Origin: JBJSXF01 sp046086225
GTDB taxonomy: Bacteria; Actinomycetota; Acidimicrobiia; IMCC26256; PALSA-610
Reading direction: 5' to 3'
Assembly: GCA_046086225.1 (NCBI GenBank)
Contig: JBJSXF010000082.1
Coordinates: 1 to 40,183 of the forward strand
Length of the DNA: 40,183 nt
The translations under genes were made by a program, and so were the position numbers. The notes under the pieces were generated by a model, which made no database searches, had not been told where the DNA came from, and saw nothing but the letters and a program-made list of their open reading frames with translations. Shown piece by piece: positions 1 to 7,308 of this stretch (its first letter is position 1; each line of letters begins with the position of its first letter).

Positions 1-726
1 CGGGAGTACAACCTCTCGCTCGTGGCGACCGCGCCGAACGTGGAGTACCGCGCCCACATGCTCGACGGGTCGGTCGAGGTGGTCGACAACCCGTCGTCGA
101 TGCCGACGCCCAATCAGGTCGAGCGGATCGAGGAGCCGTACGTCAAGGTCTCGATCCTTACGCCGGTCGAGTACGTCGGCACGCTCATGGAGCTGGCCCA
201 GGCCCGGCGGGGCGAGCTCGACCGCATGGACTACCTGTCCGAGGACAGGGTCGAACTCGTCTACATGCTGCCCCTCGCGGAGATCGTCCTCGACTTCTTC
301 GACCAGTTGAAGTCGCGGACCCGCGGCTACGCCTCGCTCGATTACGAGCCGGCCGGGGAGCGTTCGTCGAACCTGGCCAAGGTTGACGTGCTGCTCAACA
401 ACGTCCCGGTCGACGCGTTCAGCGCCATCGTCCACAAGGACAAGGCCTACGACTACGGCCGGCGCATGACCCAGAAGCTGCGCGAGCTCATTCCCCGGCA
501 GCTCTTCGACGTGCCGATCCAGGCTGCGGTCAGCGGTCGGATCATCGCCCGCGAGACCGTGAAGGCGAAGCGCAAGGACGTGCTCGCCAAGTGTTACGGC
601 GGTGACATCACCCGGAAGCGCAAGCTGCTCGAGCGCCAGAAGGAAGGCAAGAAGCGCATGAAGCAGATCGGCCGGGTCGAGGTGCCTCAGGAGGCATTCG
701 TCGCGGCGTTGCGCCTCGACGAGTGA
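1..726 (+). CDS. lepA: Elongation factor 4 (LepA), C-terminal part, 5' end outside window
   Basis: The frame is open from base 1 to a TGA at 724-726, giving the last 241 residues of LepA. LepA is a translational GTPase that back-translocates or remodels stalled ribosomes. The GTP-binding domain lies outside the window. What remains is the EF-G-like domain V and the LepA-specific C-terminal domain. Family hallmarks are the segments CYGGDITRKRKLLERQKEGK and KKRMKQIGRVEVPQEAF close to the end. lepA normally sits just upstream of hemW; here a leftward acyl-CoA dehydrogenase unit separates them and faces lepA across a 22-bp convergent gap. Confidence 0.97.
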   Translation, partial: REYNLSLVATAPNVEYRAHMLDGSVEVVDNPSSMPTPNQVERIEEPYVKVSILTPVEYVGTLMELAQARRGELDRMDYLSEDRVELVYMLPLAEIVLDFFDQLKSRTRGYASLDYEPAGERSSNLAKVDVLLNNVPVDAFSAIVHKDKAYDYGRRMTQKLRELIPRQLFDVPIQAAVSGRIIARETVKAKRKDVLAKCYGGDITRKRKLLERQKEGKKRMKQIGRVEVPQEAFVAALRLDE

Positions 727-748
727 GGCGCGGGCCGTCGCGCGCGGC

Positions 749-1240
749 TCATTCCCCGGCGCGGGCGAACGCGCGCAGTATCCGGTTGCGCAGGAGATCG
801 GATGCCCGGGCGAAAGTGACGTCCGCAGCCCACGGGTCGAGGGCAGTCCACGGTGGTCCCGGACCGGTATCGCCGTCGGCGGGGGCGAGGGCACCGGCCG
901 GCTCCTCGGAGGCAACGAGGAGCCCGCAGGCCCCGTAGGCCGCGGCGAACGGGCGGCCCGACGGATGGACGGCAATCGGGCAGCCGTCGACCCACTCCGT
1001 CGTCGCACCCCGGCAGGCCCGCACGAAGCCCGCGAACCGTTCGGCGAGCTCGGGAGCGCAGGCGCCCGGTTCGGCGCCTGCGTCGGCGATTCCTCGCAGC
1101 GAATCTCTCGGCGAATCTCCGGAAGGGTGATCGCGCGCGGTTGCCGGCGCCGAGGGAGACAACGAGGAGGACGACGGCCCGGCCCCGGAACCGCCCCGGA
1201 GCCGATCCAGGAGCGCGCTCGGCGGTCGCTCAGGCGTCAC
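749..1240 (-). CDS. Uncharacterised 163-aa protein coupled to acyl-CoA dehydrogenase
   Basis: I do not recognise the family. The start taken is the GTG at 1238-1240, which lies inside the last codons of the upstream acyl-CoA dehydrogenase (11-nt overlap), so translation is probably coupled. The first 45 residues are low-complexity (Ser/Pro/Ala/Arg). A more protein-like part follows, with ELAERFAGFVRAC, a Cys at about 67, a WVDGCPIAVHPSGRPFAAAY segment and an acidic Gly/Pro linker before a helical C-terminus. There is no signal peptide or membrane segment. Codon use and frame preference match neighbouring genes, which is why I accept it as real. Its job is unknown, though the coupling suggests a link to the dehydrogenase. 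Confidence 0.6.
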   Translation of the reverse strand: MTPERPPSALLDRLRGGSGAGPSSSSLSPSAPATARDHPSGDSPRDSLRGIADAGAEPGACAPELAERFAGFVRACRGATTEWVDGCPIAVHPSGRPFAAAYGACGLLVASEEPAGALAPADGDTGPGPPWTALDPWAADVTFARASDLLRNRILRAFARAGE

Positions 1241-2399
1241 GCGGGAGGCCGAGCACCCGCTCGGCCACGATGTTGCGCTGCACCTCGCTCGTGCCGCCCC
1301 CGATGGTGAGGGCCCGGGCGTACAGGTAGCCGTAGTGCCAGCCTTTGTCGTCGGGCGTGCCGAACGGGCCGACATCGGCGAGCAGCCCGTGGGTGCCGGC
1401 CAACTCCTTGGCCAGTCCCATGATGTGCTGACCGTGCTCGTCGGCGATCGCCTTGCGAATCGACGCCTCCGGACCGGGCTCGTGTCCGAGCACCTTGGCG
1501 GCCACTGTCCGCAGGCGGATGAAGCGCAAAACCTCGGCCTCGATGTAGAGATCGGCGAGGCGTTGACGCAGCAACGCGTCGGCGGTGCCACCCCGGTGCC
1601 GCACGGTGTCGATGACGTCGAGCGCGGTCGGCCCCCGACCCCACAGCGCGCCTTCGCCCGAGAGCGACACCCGCTCGTTGCCGAGGGTGACCCGGGCGAG
1701 CCGCCAGCCGTCGCCGACCGTACCGACGACGTCGGACGCGGGAATGCGAACGTCGGTGAAGATCACCTCGTTGAACTCGTGGGTGCCGGTCATCTGCACG
1801 ATCGGTCGCACCTCGATGCCCGGCGATCGCATGTCGACCCCGAAGTAGGTGATGCCGTGGTGCGCCTCGGCCCCGGGGTCGGTGCGGGCGAGGAGGATGC
1901 CGAAGCGGGCGACGTGGGCGAGCGTGATCCACACCTTGCTCCCGTTGACGACCCACTCGTCGCCGTCGCGCACCGCGCGGGTGGTCAGGCTCGCGAGGTC
2001 GCTCCCGGCGTCCGGCTCGCTGAACAGCTGGCACCACAGCTCCGAGCCGTCGAGCACGCCGGGCAGCCAGCGCGCCTGCTGCTCCTCGGTACCGGCGACG
2101 AGGAGCGTCGGCCCCGCCCAACCGATCCCGATCGGGTTCATGGGGCGGGGCACCCGCAGCTCGCGCATGACCTCGTCGATCTCGAGCTGCTCGGCCGGTG
2201 ACGCGTCGAGCCCCCACGGTCGGGGCCAGTGCGGCGCCACGAAGCCGGCGGCGGCGAGCGTGCGGCTCCAGTCGGCGGGCCAGGTTCCGTCGGCAGCGTG
2301 CCGGGCGACGAGGTCGCGCAGGGCCGCCGCGTTCCCGGCGCCGGTGCTGCCGCCCGCTCCGCCGTCGGCGCGGCTCGCCGGTCCGGTCGTCCCGTCCAT
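1230..2399 (-). CDS. Acyl-CoA dehydrogenase family protein
   Basis: A 389-aa flavoprotein of the acyl-CoA dehydrogenase family, which introduces an alpha-beta double bond into acyl-CoA and passes electrons to ETF. Visible are the FAD/substrate segment LFSEPDAGSDLASLTTRAV (126-144), the beta-domain VNGSKVWIT (151-159), and a C-terminal QRNIVAERVLGLPRD. The medium-chain-type catalytic Glu position (YEGT in MCAD) reads GGGT here (368-370). Glu242 in LGNERV sits where isovaleryl- and long-chain-type enzymes carry their base. The start is the ATG at 2397-2399: a TAGCGT hexamer lies 8 nt upstream with no Shine-Dalgarno. Longer in-frame starts would run into hemW. The substrate is not predictable. 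Confidence 0.92.
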   Translation of the reverse strand: MDGTTGPASRADGGAGGSTGAGNAAALRDLVARHAADGTWPADWSRTLAAAGFVAPHWPRPWGLDASPAEQLEIDEVMRELRVPRPMNPIGIGWAGPTLLVAGTEEQQARWLPGVLDGSELWCQLFSEPDAGSDLASLTTRAVRDGDEWVVNGSKVWITLAHVARFGILLARTDPGAEAHHGITYFGVDMRSPGIEVRPIVQMTGTHEFNEVIFTDVRIPASDVVGTVGDGWRLARVTLGNERVSLSGEGALWGRGPTALDVIDTVRHRGGTADALLRQRLADLYIEAEVLRFIRLRTVAAKVLGHEPGPEASIRKAIADEHGQHIMGLAKELAGTHGLLADVGPFGTPDDKGWHYGYLYARALTIGGGTSEVQRNIVAERVLGLPRDA

Positions 2400-2407
2400 C
2401 CCGGGGG

Positions 2408-2413
2408 ACGCTA
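2408..2413 (-). promoter_or_regulatory. Leaderless -10 hexamer for acyl-CoA dehydrogenase
   Basis: TAGCGT on the minus strand ends 8 nt before the ATG. It lies in the 34-bp divergent gap to hemW. No Shine-Dalgarno intervenes, so the mRNA probably begins at or next to the start codon. Confidence 0.55.
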
Positions 2414-2433
2414 CCGCCGCGCGACGATGGCGT

Positions 2434-3585
2434 ATGGGGTTCGGCGTGTACGTGCACATCCCGTTCTGCACGCACCGCTGCGACTACTGCGATTTCGCCA
2501 CGTGGACCGACCGCGCCCACCTCGTCGACGCCTACGTCGATGCGTGCGTCCGCGATCTGGGGCGCCGTCGGGAACCCGACCTCCCCCTCGCCGATTCGGT
2601 GTTCTTCGGTGGGGGGACCCCCTCGTTGCTCACCGGCGAGCAGCTCGCCCGGATCCTCGCGGCCGTGCCCCGGGCCTCGGTCTGCGAGGTCACCGTCGAG
2701 TGCAACCCCGACAGCGTCGATCCGACGAAGTTCGAGGCCTACGCCGGGGCGGGGGTGAACCGCATCAGCCTCGGGGCCCAGTCGTTCGTGCCCCACGTGC
2801 TGGCCGCGCTCGGACGTACGCACGATCCGGCGAACGTCGAGCGTGCGGTGGCCGCGGCCCGGGCGGCCGGGATCGAGCGCGTCAACCTCGACCTCATCTA
2901 CGGCACACCGGCCGAACGGCCCGAGGACTGGCGGGCCTCGCTCGCTGGGGTCGTCGACCTCGGTGTCGGCCACGTGAGCGCTTACGCCCTGACGGTCGAG
3001 GCCGGGACGCCGCTCGGACGGGATGTTGCGGCCGGGATCCGGCCCGCCCCCGACGACGACGAGCAGGCCGATGCATACGAGGTGGCCGACACCGCGCTGA
3101 CCGCAGCGGGCTACGAGTGGTACGAGGTGTCGAACTGGGCCAGGCCGGGGGAGGAGTGCCGGCACAACCTCTGCTACTGGGAGCAGGGCGACTACCTGGC
3201 GATCGGATGCGCGGCGCACGGCCACACCGCGGGCACGCGGTGGTGGAACGTGCGGACTCCCGAGCGCTACATCGACGCGATCACGACGGGAGCCGATCCC
3301 GGCGCCGGCCACGAGGTGCTCGACCCGGTCCAACGCTCGGAGGAGCGGCTGACCCTCGCGTTGCGCACCCGGGCCGGAGCCCGGTGCGCGCGGGCGGCGT
3401 CCGGTGAGGTCGTGGCCCTGGCCGAGCAGGGCCTCCTCACCCGATCGGGCGATCGGGTCGTCCTCACCCGGCGGGGTCGGATGCTGGCGTCGGAGGTCAC
3501 CGCCCGCCTCCTCGCCGCCGGTGCCGCAACCGGGGGAGCGACGGAGGAGCGGCCCGACCCGGTCGGTAGCATCGGCGGACCGTGA
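2434..3585 (+). CDS. hemW: Radical SAM heme chaperone HemW
   Basis: A 383-aa radical SAM protein. The CxxxCxxC cluster motif is at Cys12, Cys16 and Cys19 (HIPFCTHRCDYCDF), followed by the SAM-binding FFGGGTPS, and then RISLGAQSF and NLDLIYGTP. The family was long annotated as oxygen-independent coproporphyrinogen III oxidase, but the HemW branch inserts heme into respiratory proteins such as cytochromes and does not act as a decarboxylase. Length and the short N-terminus before the cluster fit HemW. The ATG at 2434 is chosen because family members begin only a few residues before YVHIPFC. It overlaps hrcA by GTGA. A heme chaperone fits well with the caa3 oxidase genes further along. Confidence 0.93.
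   Translation: MGFGVYVHIPFCTHRCDYCDFATWTDRAHLVDAYVDACVRDLGRRREPDLPLADSVFFGGGTPSLLTGEQLARILAAVPRASVCEVTVECNPDSVDPTKFEAYAGAGVNRISLGAQSFVPHVLAALGRTHDPANVERAVAAARAAGIERVNLDLIYGTPAERPEDWRASLAGVVDLGVGHVSAYALTVEAGTPLGRDVAAGIRPAPDDDEQADAYEVADTALTAAGYEWYEVSNWARPGEECRHNLCYWEQGDYLAIGCAAHGHTAGTRWWNVRTPERYIDAITTGADPGAGHEVLDPVQRSEERLTLALRTRAGARCARAASGEVVALAEQGLLTRSGDRVVLTRRGRMLASEVTARLLAAGAATGGATEERPDPVGSIGGP
3567..3572 (+). promoter_or_regulatory. Leaderless -10 hexamer for hrcA
   Basis: TAGCAT lies inside the last codons of hemW and ends 9 nt before the hrcA GTG. hrcA may therefore be transcribed on its own as well as through hemW. No CIRCE-type inverted repeat is visible here. Confidence 0.5.
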
Positions 3586-4604
3586 GATCCCTGGACGAGC
3601 GCAAGGCCGCGATCCTGCGGGCGATCGTCGAGCAGTACGTCGCGGCTGCGGCGCCGGTCGGCTCGCAGACCGTCACCCAGACCGCCGGGCTCGGGGTCTC
3701 GGCGGCGACCGTGCGCAACGAGATGTCCGTCCTCGAGAGCGAGGGCTACATCGCCCAGCCCCACACCTCGGCCGGGCGGGTGCCCACCGACCGGGGCTAC
3801 CGCTACTTCGTCGATCACCTGGCGGGTGCGCCGCAGCTGCCCGGGGCCGAGCGGCGCCGGATCGCCGAGTTCTTCACGAGCGCCACCCTGGCCATGGACG
3901 AGCTCCTGAGCCAGACCTCGCAGCTCCTCGCCGGCCTCACCGCCCACGCGGCGGTGGTGGTCGGGCCCGAGACCCAGGCCGTCACCGTCCGGGCCGCGCA
4001 GCTCGTGCGACTCGACGACCGGATCCTCCTCGCCGTGGTCGTGCTCTCCGACGGGGAGGTCGGCAAGCAGGTCGTGCCCCTCGACGACGACCTGACCGAC
4101 GACGATGTCTCCGCCGCCAACGCCCGGTTCGGGTCGCTGCTCGAGGGTCGGCGGCTCACCGATCTCGCTCTGCTGGGTGCCCCCGAGCCGGAAGCGGGCG
4201 ACCGCATCGGCGGTTTGGTGCGCACCGCGTGCGAGGCGCTCCGGGTCCACGCCGAGCAGCACGACGCCGAGACGCTCTACGTCGGCGGGGTCAGTCGGCT
4301 GGCCGCCGAGCACGGTGCGTTCGTCGCCACCGACGTGGCGCGGCTCCTCGAGTTGCTCGAGCAGCACACGGTGCTCGCCGCCCTCCTGCGCGATCTCCTC
4401 GGCCCCGGGCTCACCGTCTCGATCGGCTCGGAGAACGAACGCGACGACCTGCGCGAGTGCTCGATCGTGCTCGCGCCGTTCATCGTCGGCGGCGAAGCGG
4501 CCGGGACCATCGGTGTGCTCGGCCCGACCCGCATGGACTACCGCAAGGCCCGGGCCGCGGTCACGGCCGTCTCCCAGCAGCTCGGGCGGCGGCTCACCCG
4601 ATGA
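3582..4604 (+). CDS. hrcA: Heat-inducible transcription repressor HrcA
   Basis: A 340-aa HrcA repressor, which binds CIRCE operators upstream of groE and dnaK class heat-shock genes and is kept active by GroEL. The N-terminal winged helix (residues 1-70) contains GVSAATVRNEMSVLESEGYI and the diagnostic PHTSAGRVPTDRGYRYFVD. The remainder is the GAF-like dimerisation domain, ending in GVLGPTRMDYRKA. The GTG at 3582 overlaps the hemW stop; dnaJ follows with an ATGA overlap. This is the classical hemW-hrcA-dnaJ order. No CIRCE element occurs in the window, so its targets lie elsewhere. Confidence 0.96.
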   Translation: MRSLDERKAAILRAIVEQYVAAAAPVGSQTVTQTAGLGVSAATVRNEMSVLESEGYIAQPHTSAGRVPTDRGYRYFVDHLAGAPQLPGAERRRIAEFFTSATLAMDELLSQTSQLLAGLTAHAAVVVGPETQAVTVRAAQLVRLDDRILLAVVVLSDGEVGKQVVPLDDDLTDDDVSAANARFGSLLEGRRLTDLALLGAPEPEAGDRIGGLVRTACEALRVHAEQHDAETLYVGGVSRLAAEHGAFVATDVARLLELLEQHTVLAALLRDLLGPGLTVSIGSENERDDLRECSIVLAPFIVGGEAAGTIGVLGPTRMDYRKARAAVTAVSQQLGRRLTR

Positions 4605-5719
4605 CGGCACGCGACTGCTACGAGGTCCTCGGGGTCGGCCGCGACGCGTCCGAGGACGAGATCAAGAAGGCGTTCCGCGCCCTCGCCCGCAAGTTCCACC
4701 CCGACGCGAACCCCGACGATCCCGCCGCCGCCGAGCGCTTCCGCGAGGTCACCGAGGCCTACGAGGTGCTGCGCGATCCGGAGCGGCGTCGCCGCTACGA
4801 CCTCTACGGCTCAGCCGACGGCCCGGGGGCGGGCAGCCCGTTCGGCTCGGGGGCCTTCGGGCTCAACGACCTGTTCGAGGCGTTCTTCTCGGGTGACTCC
4901 TTCGGCGGCCGCGGGCGTTCAGGCGGACCGGAGCGCGGCTACGACGCCGAGTACCCGGTCGAGCTCACCCTGGAGGAGGTCGTGTTCGGGGCGCACAAGA
5001 CCCTCGAGCTCGATCTCCCGGTCGAGTGCGACGACTGCGGTGCGTCGGGCTGCGCGCCCGGCACCCATCCGGCGCAGTGCGCGGGGTGCGGTGGAACGGG
5101 CGAGGTGCGCCAGGTGCGGCGGTCGCTGCTCGGCCAGGTGATGACCGCGTCGCCGTGCCCGTCGTGCGGTGGCACGGGGCGCACGATCACCGACCCCTGC
5201 CCCCGGTGCGCGGGCGAGGGCAGCCACCGCGGCGTGCGGTCGGTCGAGTTCGAGGTACCCCGGGGCATCGCCGACGGTCAGCGCCTCCGCCTCTCGGGTC
5301 GGGGTCCGGCCGGGTCGCACGGCGGTCCGCCCGGCGACCTCTACGTGGCGGTCCGTGTGCGCGAGCACCCCGGACTCGAACGGCGTGGTGACCACCTCTG
5401 GCGTCTGCTCCCCGTGTCGATCGCGCAAGCCGCGCTCGGCACCGAGATCGAGATCGAGACCCTCGACGGTCCGCGTGCCGTGAAGGTGCCGGCGGGCACC
5501 CAGCACGGGGCGCTCGTCCGCCTGAAGGGCCTCGGGGTGCCGGCGTTGCGCAGTTCCCGACGGGGCGAGCTCGTCTGCGAGGTGCGGGTCGACGTGCCCG
5601 AGCACCTCACCGACGAGGAAGCCGAGCTGCTCGCCCGGTTCGCCGCGCTGCGGGGCGAGCACCTGGCGCCGTCGGACGAGGGTCTGCTCGCCCGACTGCG
5701 CTCGGCGTTCCGCAATTGA
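4601..5719 (+). CDS. dnaJ: Chaperone protein DnaJ
   Basis: A 372-aa type I J-protein, co-chaperone of DnaK. The J domain (about 1-70) carries an intact HPD in RKFHPDANPDDP. A short Gly/Phe-rich linker follows (GSPFGSGAFG). The zinc region has four Cys repeats: CDDCGASG, CAGCGGTG, CPSCGGTG and CPRCAGEG. The C-terminal substrate-binding domains include FEVPRGIADGQRLRLSGRG. The ATG at 4601 overlaps the hrcA TGA. This is the hrcA-linked DnaJ (DnaJ2 in mycobacteria). Compare it with the degenerate J domain of the protein at 19868. Confidence 0.97.
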   Translation: MTARDCYEVLGVGRDASEDEIKKAFRALARKFHPDANPDDPAAAERFREVTEAYEVLRDPERRRRYDLYGSADGPGAGSPFGSGAFGLNDLFEAFFSGDSFGGRGRSGGPERGYDAEYPVELTLEEVVFGAHKTLELDLPVECDDCGASGCAPGTHPAQCAGCGGTGEVRQVRRSLLGQVMTASPCPSCGGTGRTITDPCPRCAGEGSHRGVRSVEFEVPRGIADGQRLRLSGRGPAGSHGGPPGDLYVAVRVREHPGLERRGDHLWRLLPVSIAQAALGTEIEIETLDGPRAVKVPAGTQHGALVRLKGLGVPALRSSRRGELVCEVRVDVPEHLTDEEAELLARFAALRGEHLAPSDEGLLARLRSAFRN

Positions 5720-6459
5720 GCCCGTCCGGGCCCGATTCCCCGGCGGCGGCCGACGCAGTCGCCCACGTCATCGTCGACGATCCCGCCGACGAGCTCGTCG
5801 TCGACGGTGCAGCCGGCCACCACCTCGTGCGGGTCCGGCGGCTGCGGACGGGTGAGGCCATCACGGCGGCCGACGGCGCCGGGATCTGGCGGGAGTACCG
5901 GGTCACGGCGGCGACAGCCGAAGGTCTGGTGGCCTCGGCGACCGGCCCCGTTCGTCATGAGCCGGCCCCTCGGGTCGGGATCGCGGTCGCCGTCGCTCTC
6001 ACGAAAGGTGGCCTCGAGGACGTCGTGACGGCGGTCACCGAGCTCGGGGCAGTACGGATCGTGCCGCTCGTCACCGAGCGGGTCGTGGTCCGCTGGGACG
6101 CCGACCGGGCCGACCGGGCCGTCGCCCGCCTCTCGGTCGCGGCCCGGGCCGCGGTCGAGCAGTCGCGGCGATCCCGACTGCCGATCGTCGATCCGGTCAC
6201 GTCGCTGTCCGACCTGGTCGGCCGATCCGGGCTCGTCGTCGCCGATCGGGCCGGCCTCCCGGCCCCGGCGCTGGTGCCCCCGGCGGACGGGGCGTGGACG
6301 GTCATCGTCGGTCCGGAAGGCGGGCTCGCGCCCGGCGAGATCGAGTCGCTCGGTCCGATTCCCCGGCTCGGCCTCGGCCCGCACGTGCTGCGGGCGGCGA
6401 CGGCGCCGGCGGCGGCGGTGGCCGCCCTGCAAGCCTGTCTCGCTCCGTGGTCGGCCTGA
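5716..6459 (+). CDS. rsmE: 16S rRNA (uracil-1498-N3)-methyltransferase RsmE
   Basis: A 247-aa SPOUT-class methyltransferase that modifies U1498 of 16S rRNA in the 30S decoding region. An N-terminal PUA-like part (HHLVRVRRLRTGEAI, around residue 35) precedes the trefoil-knot SAM domain with ALTKGGLEDVVTAVTELG, VEQSRRSRLP and VIVGPEGGLAPGEIESL. The final knot loop reads LGPHVLRAATAP, where most homologues have LRTETA. The TTG start at 5716 overlaps the dnaJ TGA, and no better start lies downstream before the conserved region. rsmE after dnaJ is the usual actinobacterial order. Confidence 0.94.
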   Translation: MSPSGPDSPAAADAVAHVIVDDPADELVVDGAAGHHLVRVRRLRTGEAITAADGAGIWREYRVTAATAEGLVASATGPVRHEPAPRVGIAVAVALTKGGLEDVVTAVTELGAVRIVPLVTERVVVRWDADRADRAVARLSVAARAAVEQSRRSRLPIVDPVTSLSDLVGRSGLVVADRAGLPAPALVPPADGAWTVIVGPEGGLAPGEIESLGPIPRLGLGPHVLRAATAPAAAVAALQACLAPWSA

Positions 6460-6463
6460 ACCG

Positions 6464-6497
6464 GGCGCGGCACCCGATCCGAGCTGGGAACCGCGCC
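6464..6497 (+). terminator. Possible terminator after rsmE
   Basis: Arms GGCGCGG (6464-6470) and CCGCGCC (6491-6497) form a perfect 7-bp stem around a 20-nt loop. A weakly T-containing tail (GGTTTCC) follows. There is no true T-tract, so this is only a candidate end for the hemW-rsmE operon. Confidence 0.3.
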
Positions 6498-6541
6498 GGG
6501 TGACGGTTTCCGGCCGAGAATCCGCTGATTCCCACGCTGCG

Positions 6542-6553
6542 TAGTGTTATCCT
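6542..6553 (+). promoter_or_regulatory. Possible -10 region for the bldD-like gene
   Basis: Two overlapping -10-like hexamers occur, TAGTGT (6542-6547) and TATCCT (6548-6553), in an otherwise GC-rich gap. They would give a leader of about 155 nt before the GTG at 6718, unlike the leaderless genes elsewhere in the window. No convincing -35 is seen. I saw no recognisable riboswitch in the leader. Confidence 0.4.
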
Positions 6554-6717
6554 CTGCCCGCACCCGAACCGGGCATCCCGGAGCGGGAGTGGGAGCAGCA
6601 GCTGATATCACGCCCCGTGGCAGCCCTGGTTCGGCCCGTCGGTTTCCGAGGGGTGGAGCGGGGCGCAGTGGGGACTGCGGGCTGCCTGGTGAGGCGAACC
6701 CGGACAGGGAGGCGACG

Positions 6718-7245
6718 GTGGTCGAGGACCGCGACGAGGCGGACGGCGTGAACGGGGTGCGGGTCGGTGAGCGCCTCCGGGCCATCCGGCGCCAGAAGGG
6801 GCTCTCCCTCCACGACGTCGAGGCCCGGTCGGCACTCGAGTTCAAAGCCTCGGTGCTCGGCGCCTACGAGCGGGGTGAGCGGGCCATCTCGGTGCCCCGG
6901 CTCCTCCGGCTCGCCGAGGTCTACGAGGTGCCCGCCGATCAGCTCCTGCCCCGCGAGATCGACGTCGATATCGACCTCGTCGCCGAGGCGGGCCGAGCCG
7001 ACTTCGACGCCGGTCCGAGCTTCACGCTCGACCTCGTGCGCCTACGCGAACTCGATGATCCCGACGCCGGGATCATCGACCGGTTCGCGACCTCTCTGCA
7101 GCGCGACCGTCAGGACTTCAACGGTCGGATGCTGACCGTCCGTCGCTCCGACCTGCGCGTGCTCGCGGCCTGCCTCGGGCGCAGCCCCGAGGAGTTCGGT
7201 GCCCGGCTCGAGAAGCTCGGGCTGCGGGTTCCGGCCCGCGCCTGA
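6718..7245 (+). CDS. bldD: BldD-like transcriptional regulator with c-di-GMP-type residues
   Basis: A 175-aa two-domain regulator matching Streptomyces BldD in length and layout. The N-terminal XRE-type helix-turn-helix (about 17-78) reads GERLRAIRRQKGLSLHDVE, then VLGAYERGERAISVPRLLRL. The C-terminal domain (about 100-172) holds DRQDFNGRMLTVRRSDLRVL. Streptomyces BldD binds c-di-GMP through RGD-X8-RQDD. Here the same spacing gives RQD-X8-RRSD, so Arg131, Asp133, Arg142 and Asp145 match the four ligand-contacting positions. The GTG at 6718 is chosen because AGGGAGG sits just upstream; an upstream GTG at 6544 in the same frame would add a composition unlike protein. It lies alone between rsmE and phoH, behind a long leader. 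Confidence 0.82.
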   Translation: MVEDRDEADGVNGVRVGERLRAIRRQKGLSLHDVEARSALEFKASVLGAYERGERAISVPRLLRLAEVYEVPADQLLPREIDVDIDLVAEAGRADFDAGPSFTLDLVRLRELDDPDAGIIDRFATSLQRDRQDFNGRMLTVRRSDLRVLAACLGRSPEEFGARLEKLGLRVPARA

Positions 7246-7292
7246 CGTCCGGTCGGGGTCGCGTCGGCGTCGACCGCCGGCGCTCCCTGGGC

Positions 7293-7298
7293 TACCCT
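7293..7298 (+). promoter_or_regulatory. Leaderless -10 hexamer for phoH
   Basis: TACCCT ends 10 nt before the TTG start at 7309. No Shine-Dalgarno is present. The transcript would have at most a few leader bases. Confidence 0.5.
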
Positions 7299-7308
7299 CG
7301 CCGACAGC

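Noticed and set aside
1237..3333. 698-codon minus-strand frame across hemW and the acyl-CoA dehydrogenase
   Set aside because: Shadow frame: its second half is a frame-shifted reading of the dehydrogenase and its first half is antisense to hemW.
3541..3600. CIRCE operator upstream of hrcA
   Set aside because: No TTAGCACTC / GAGTGCTAA inverted repeat is present there.
6554..6717. Riboswitch in the leader of the bldD-like gene
   Set aside because: The long leader prompted a search by eye for c-di-GMP, c-di-AMP and other known aptamer cores; none of their conserved segments is present.
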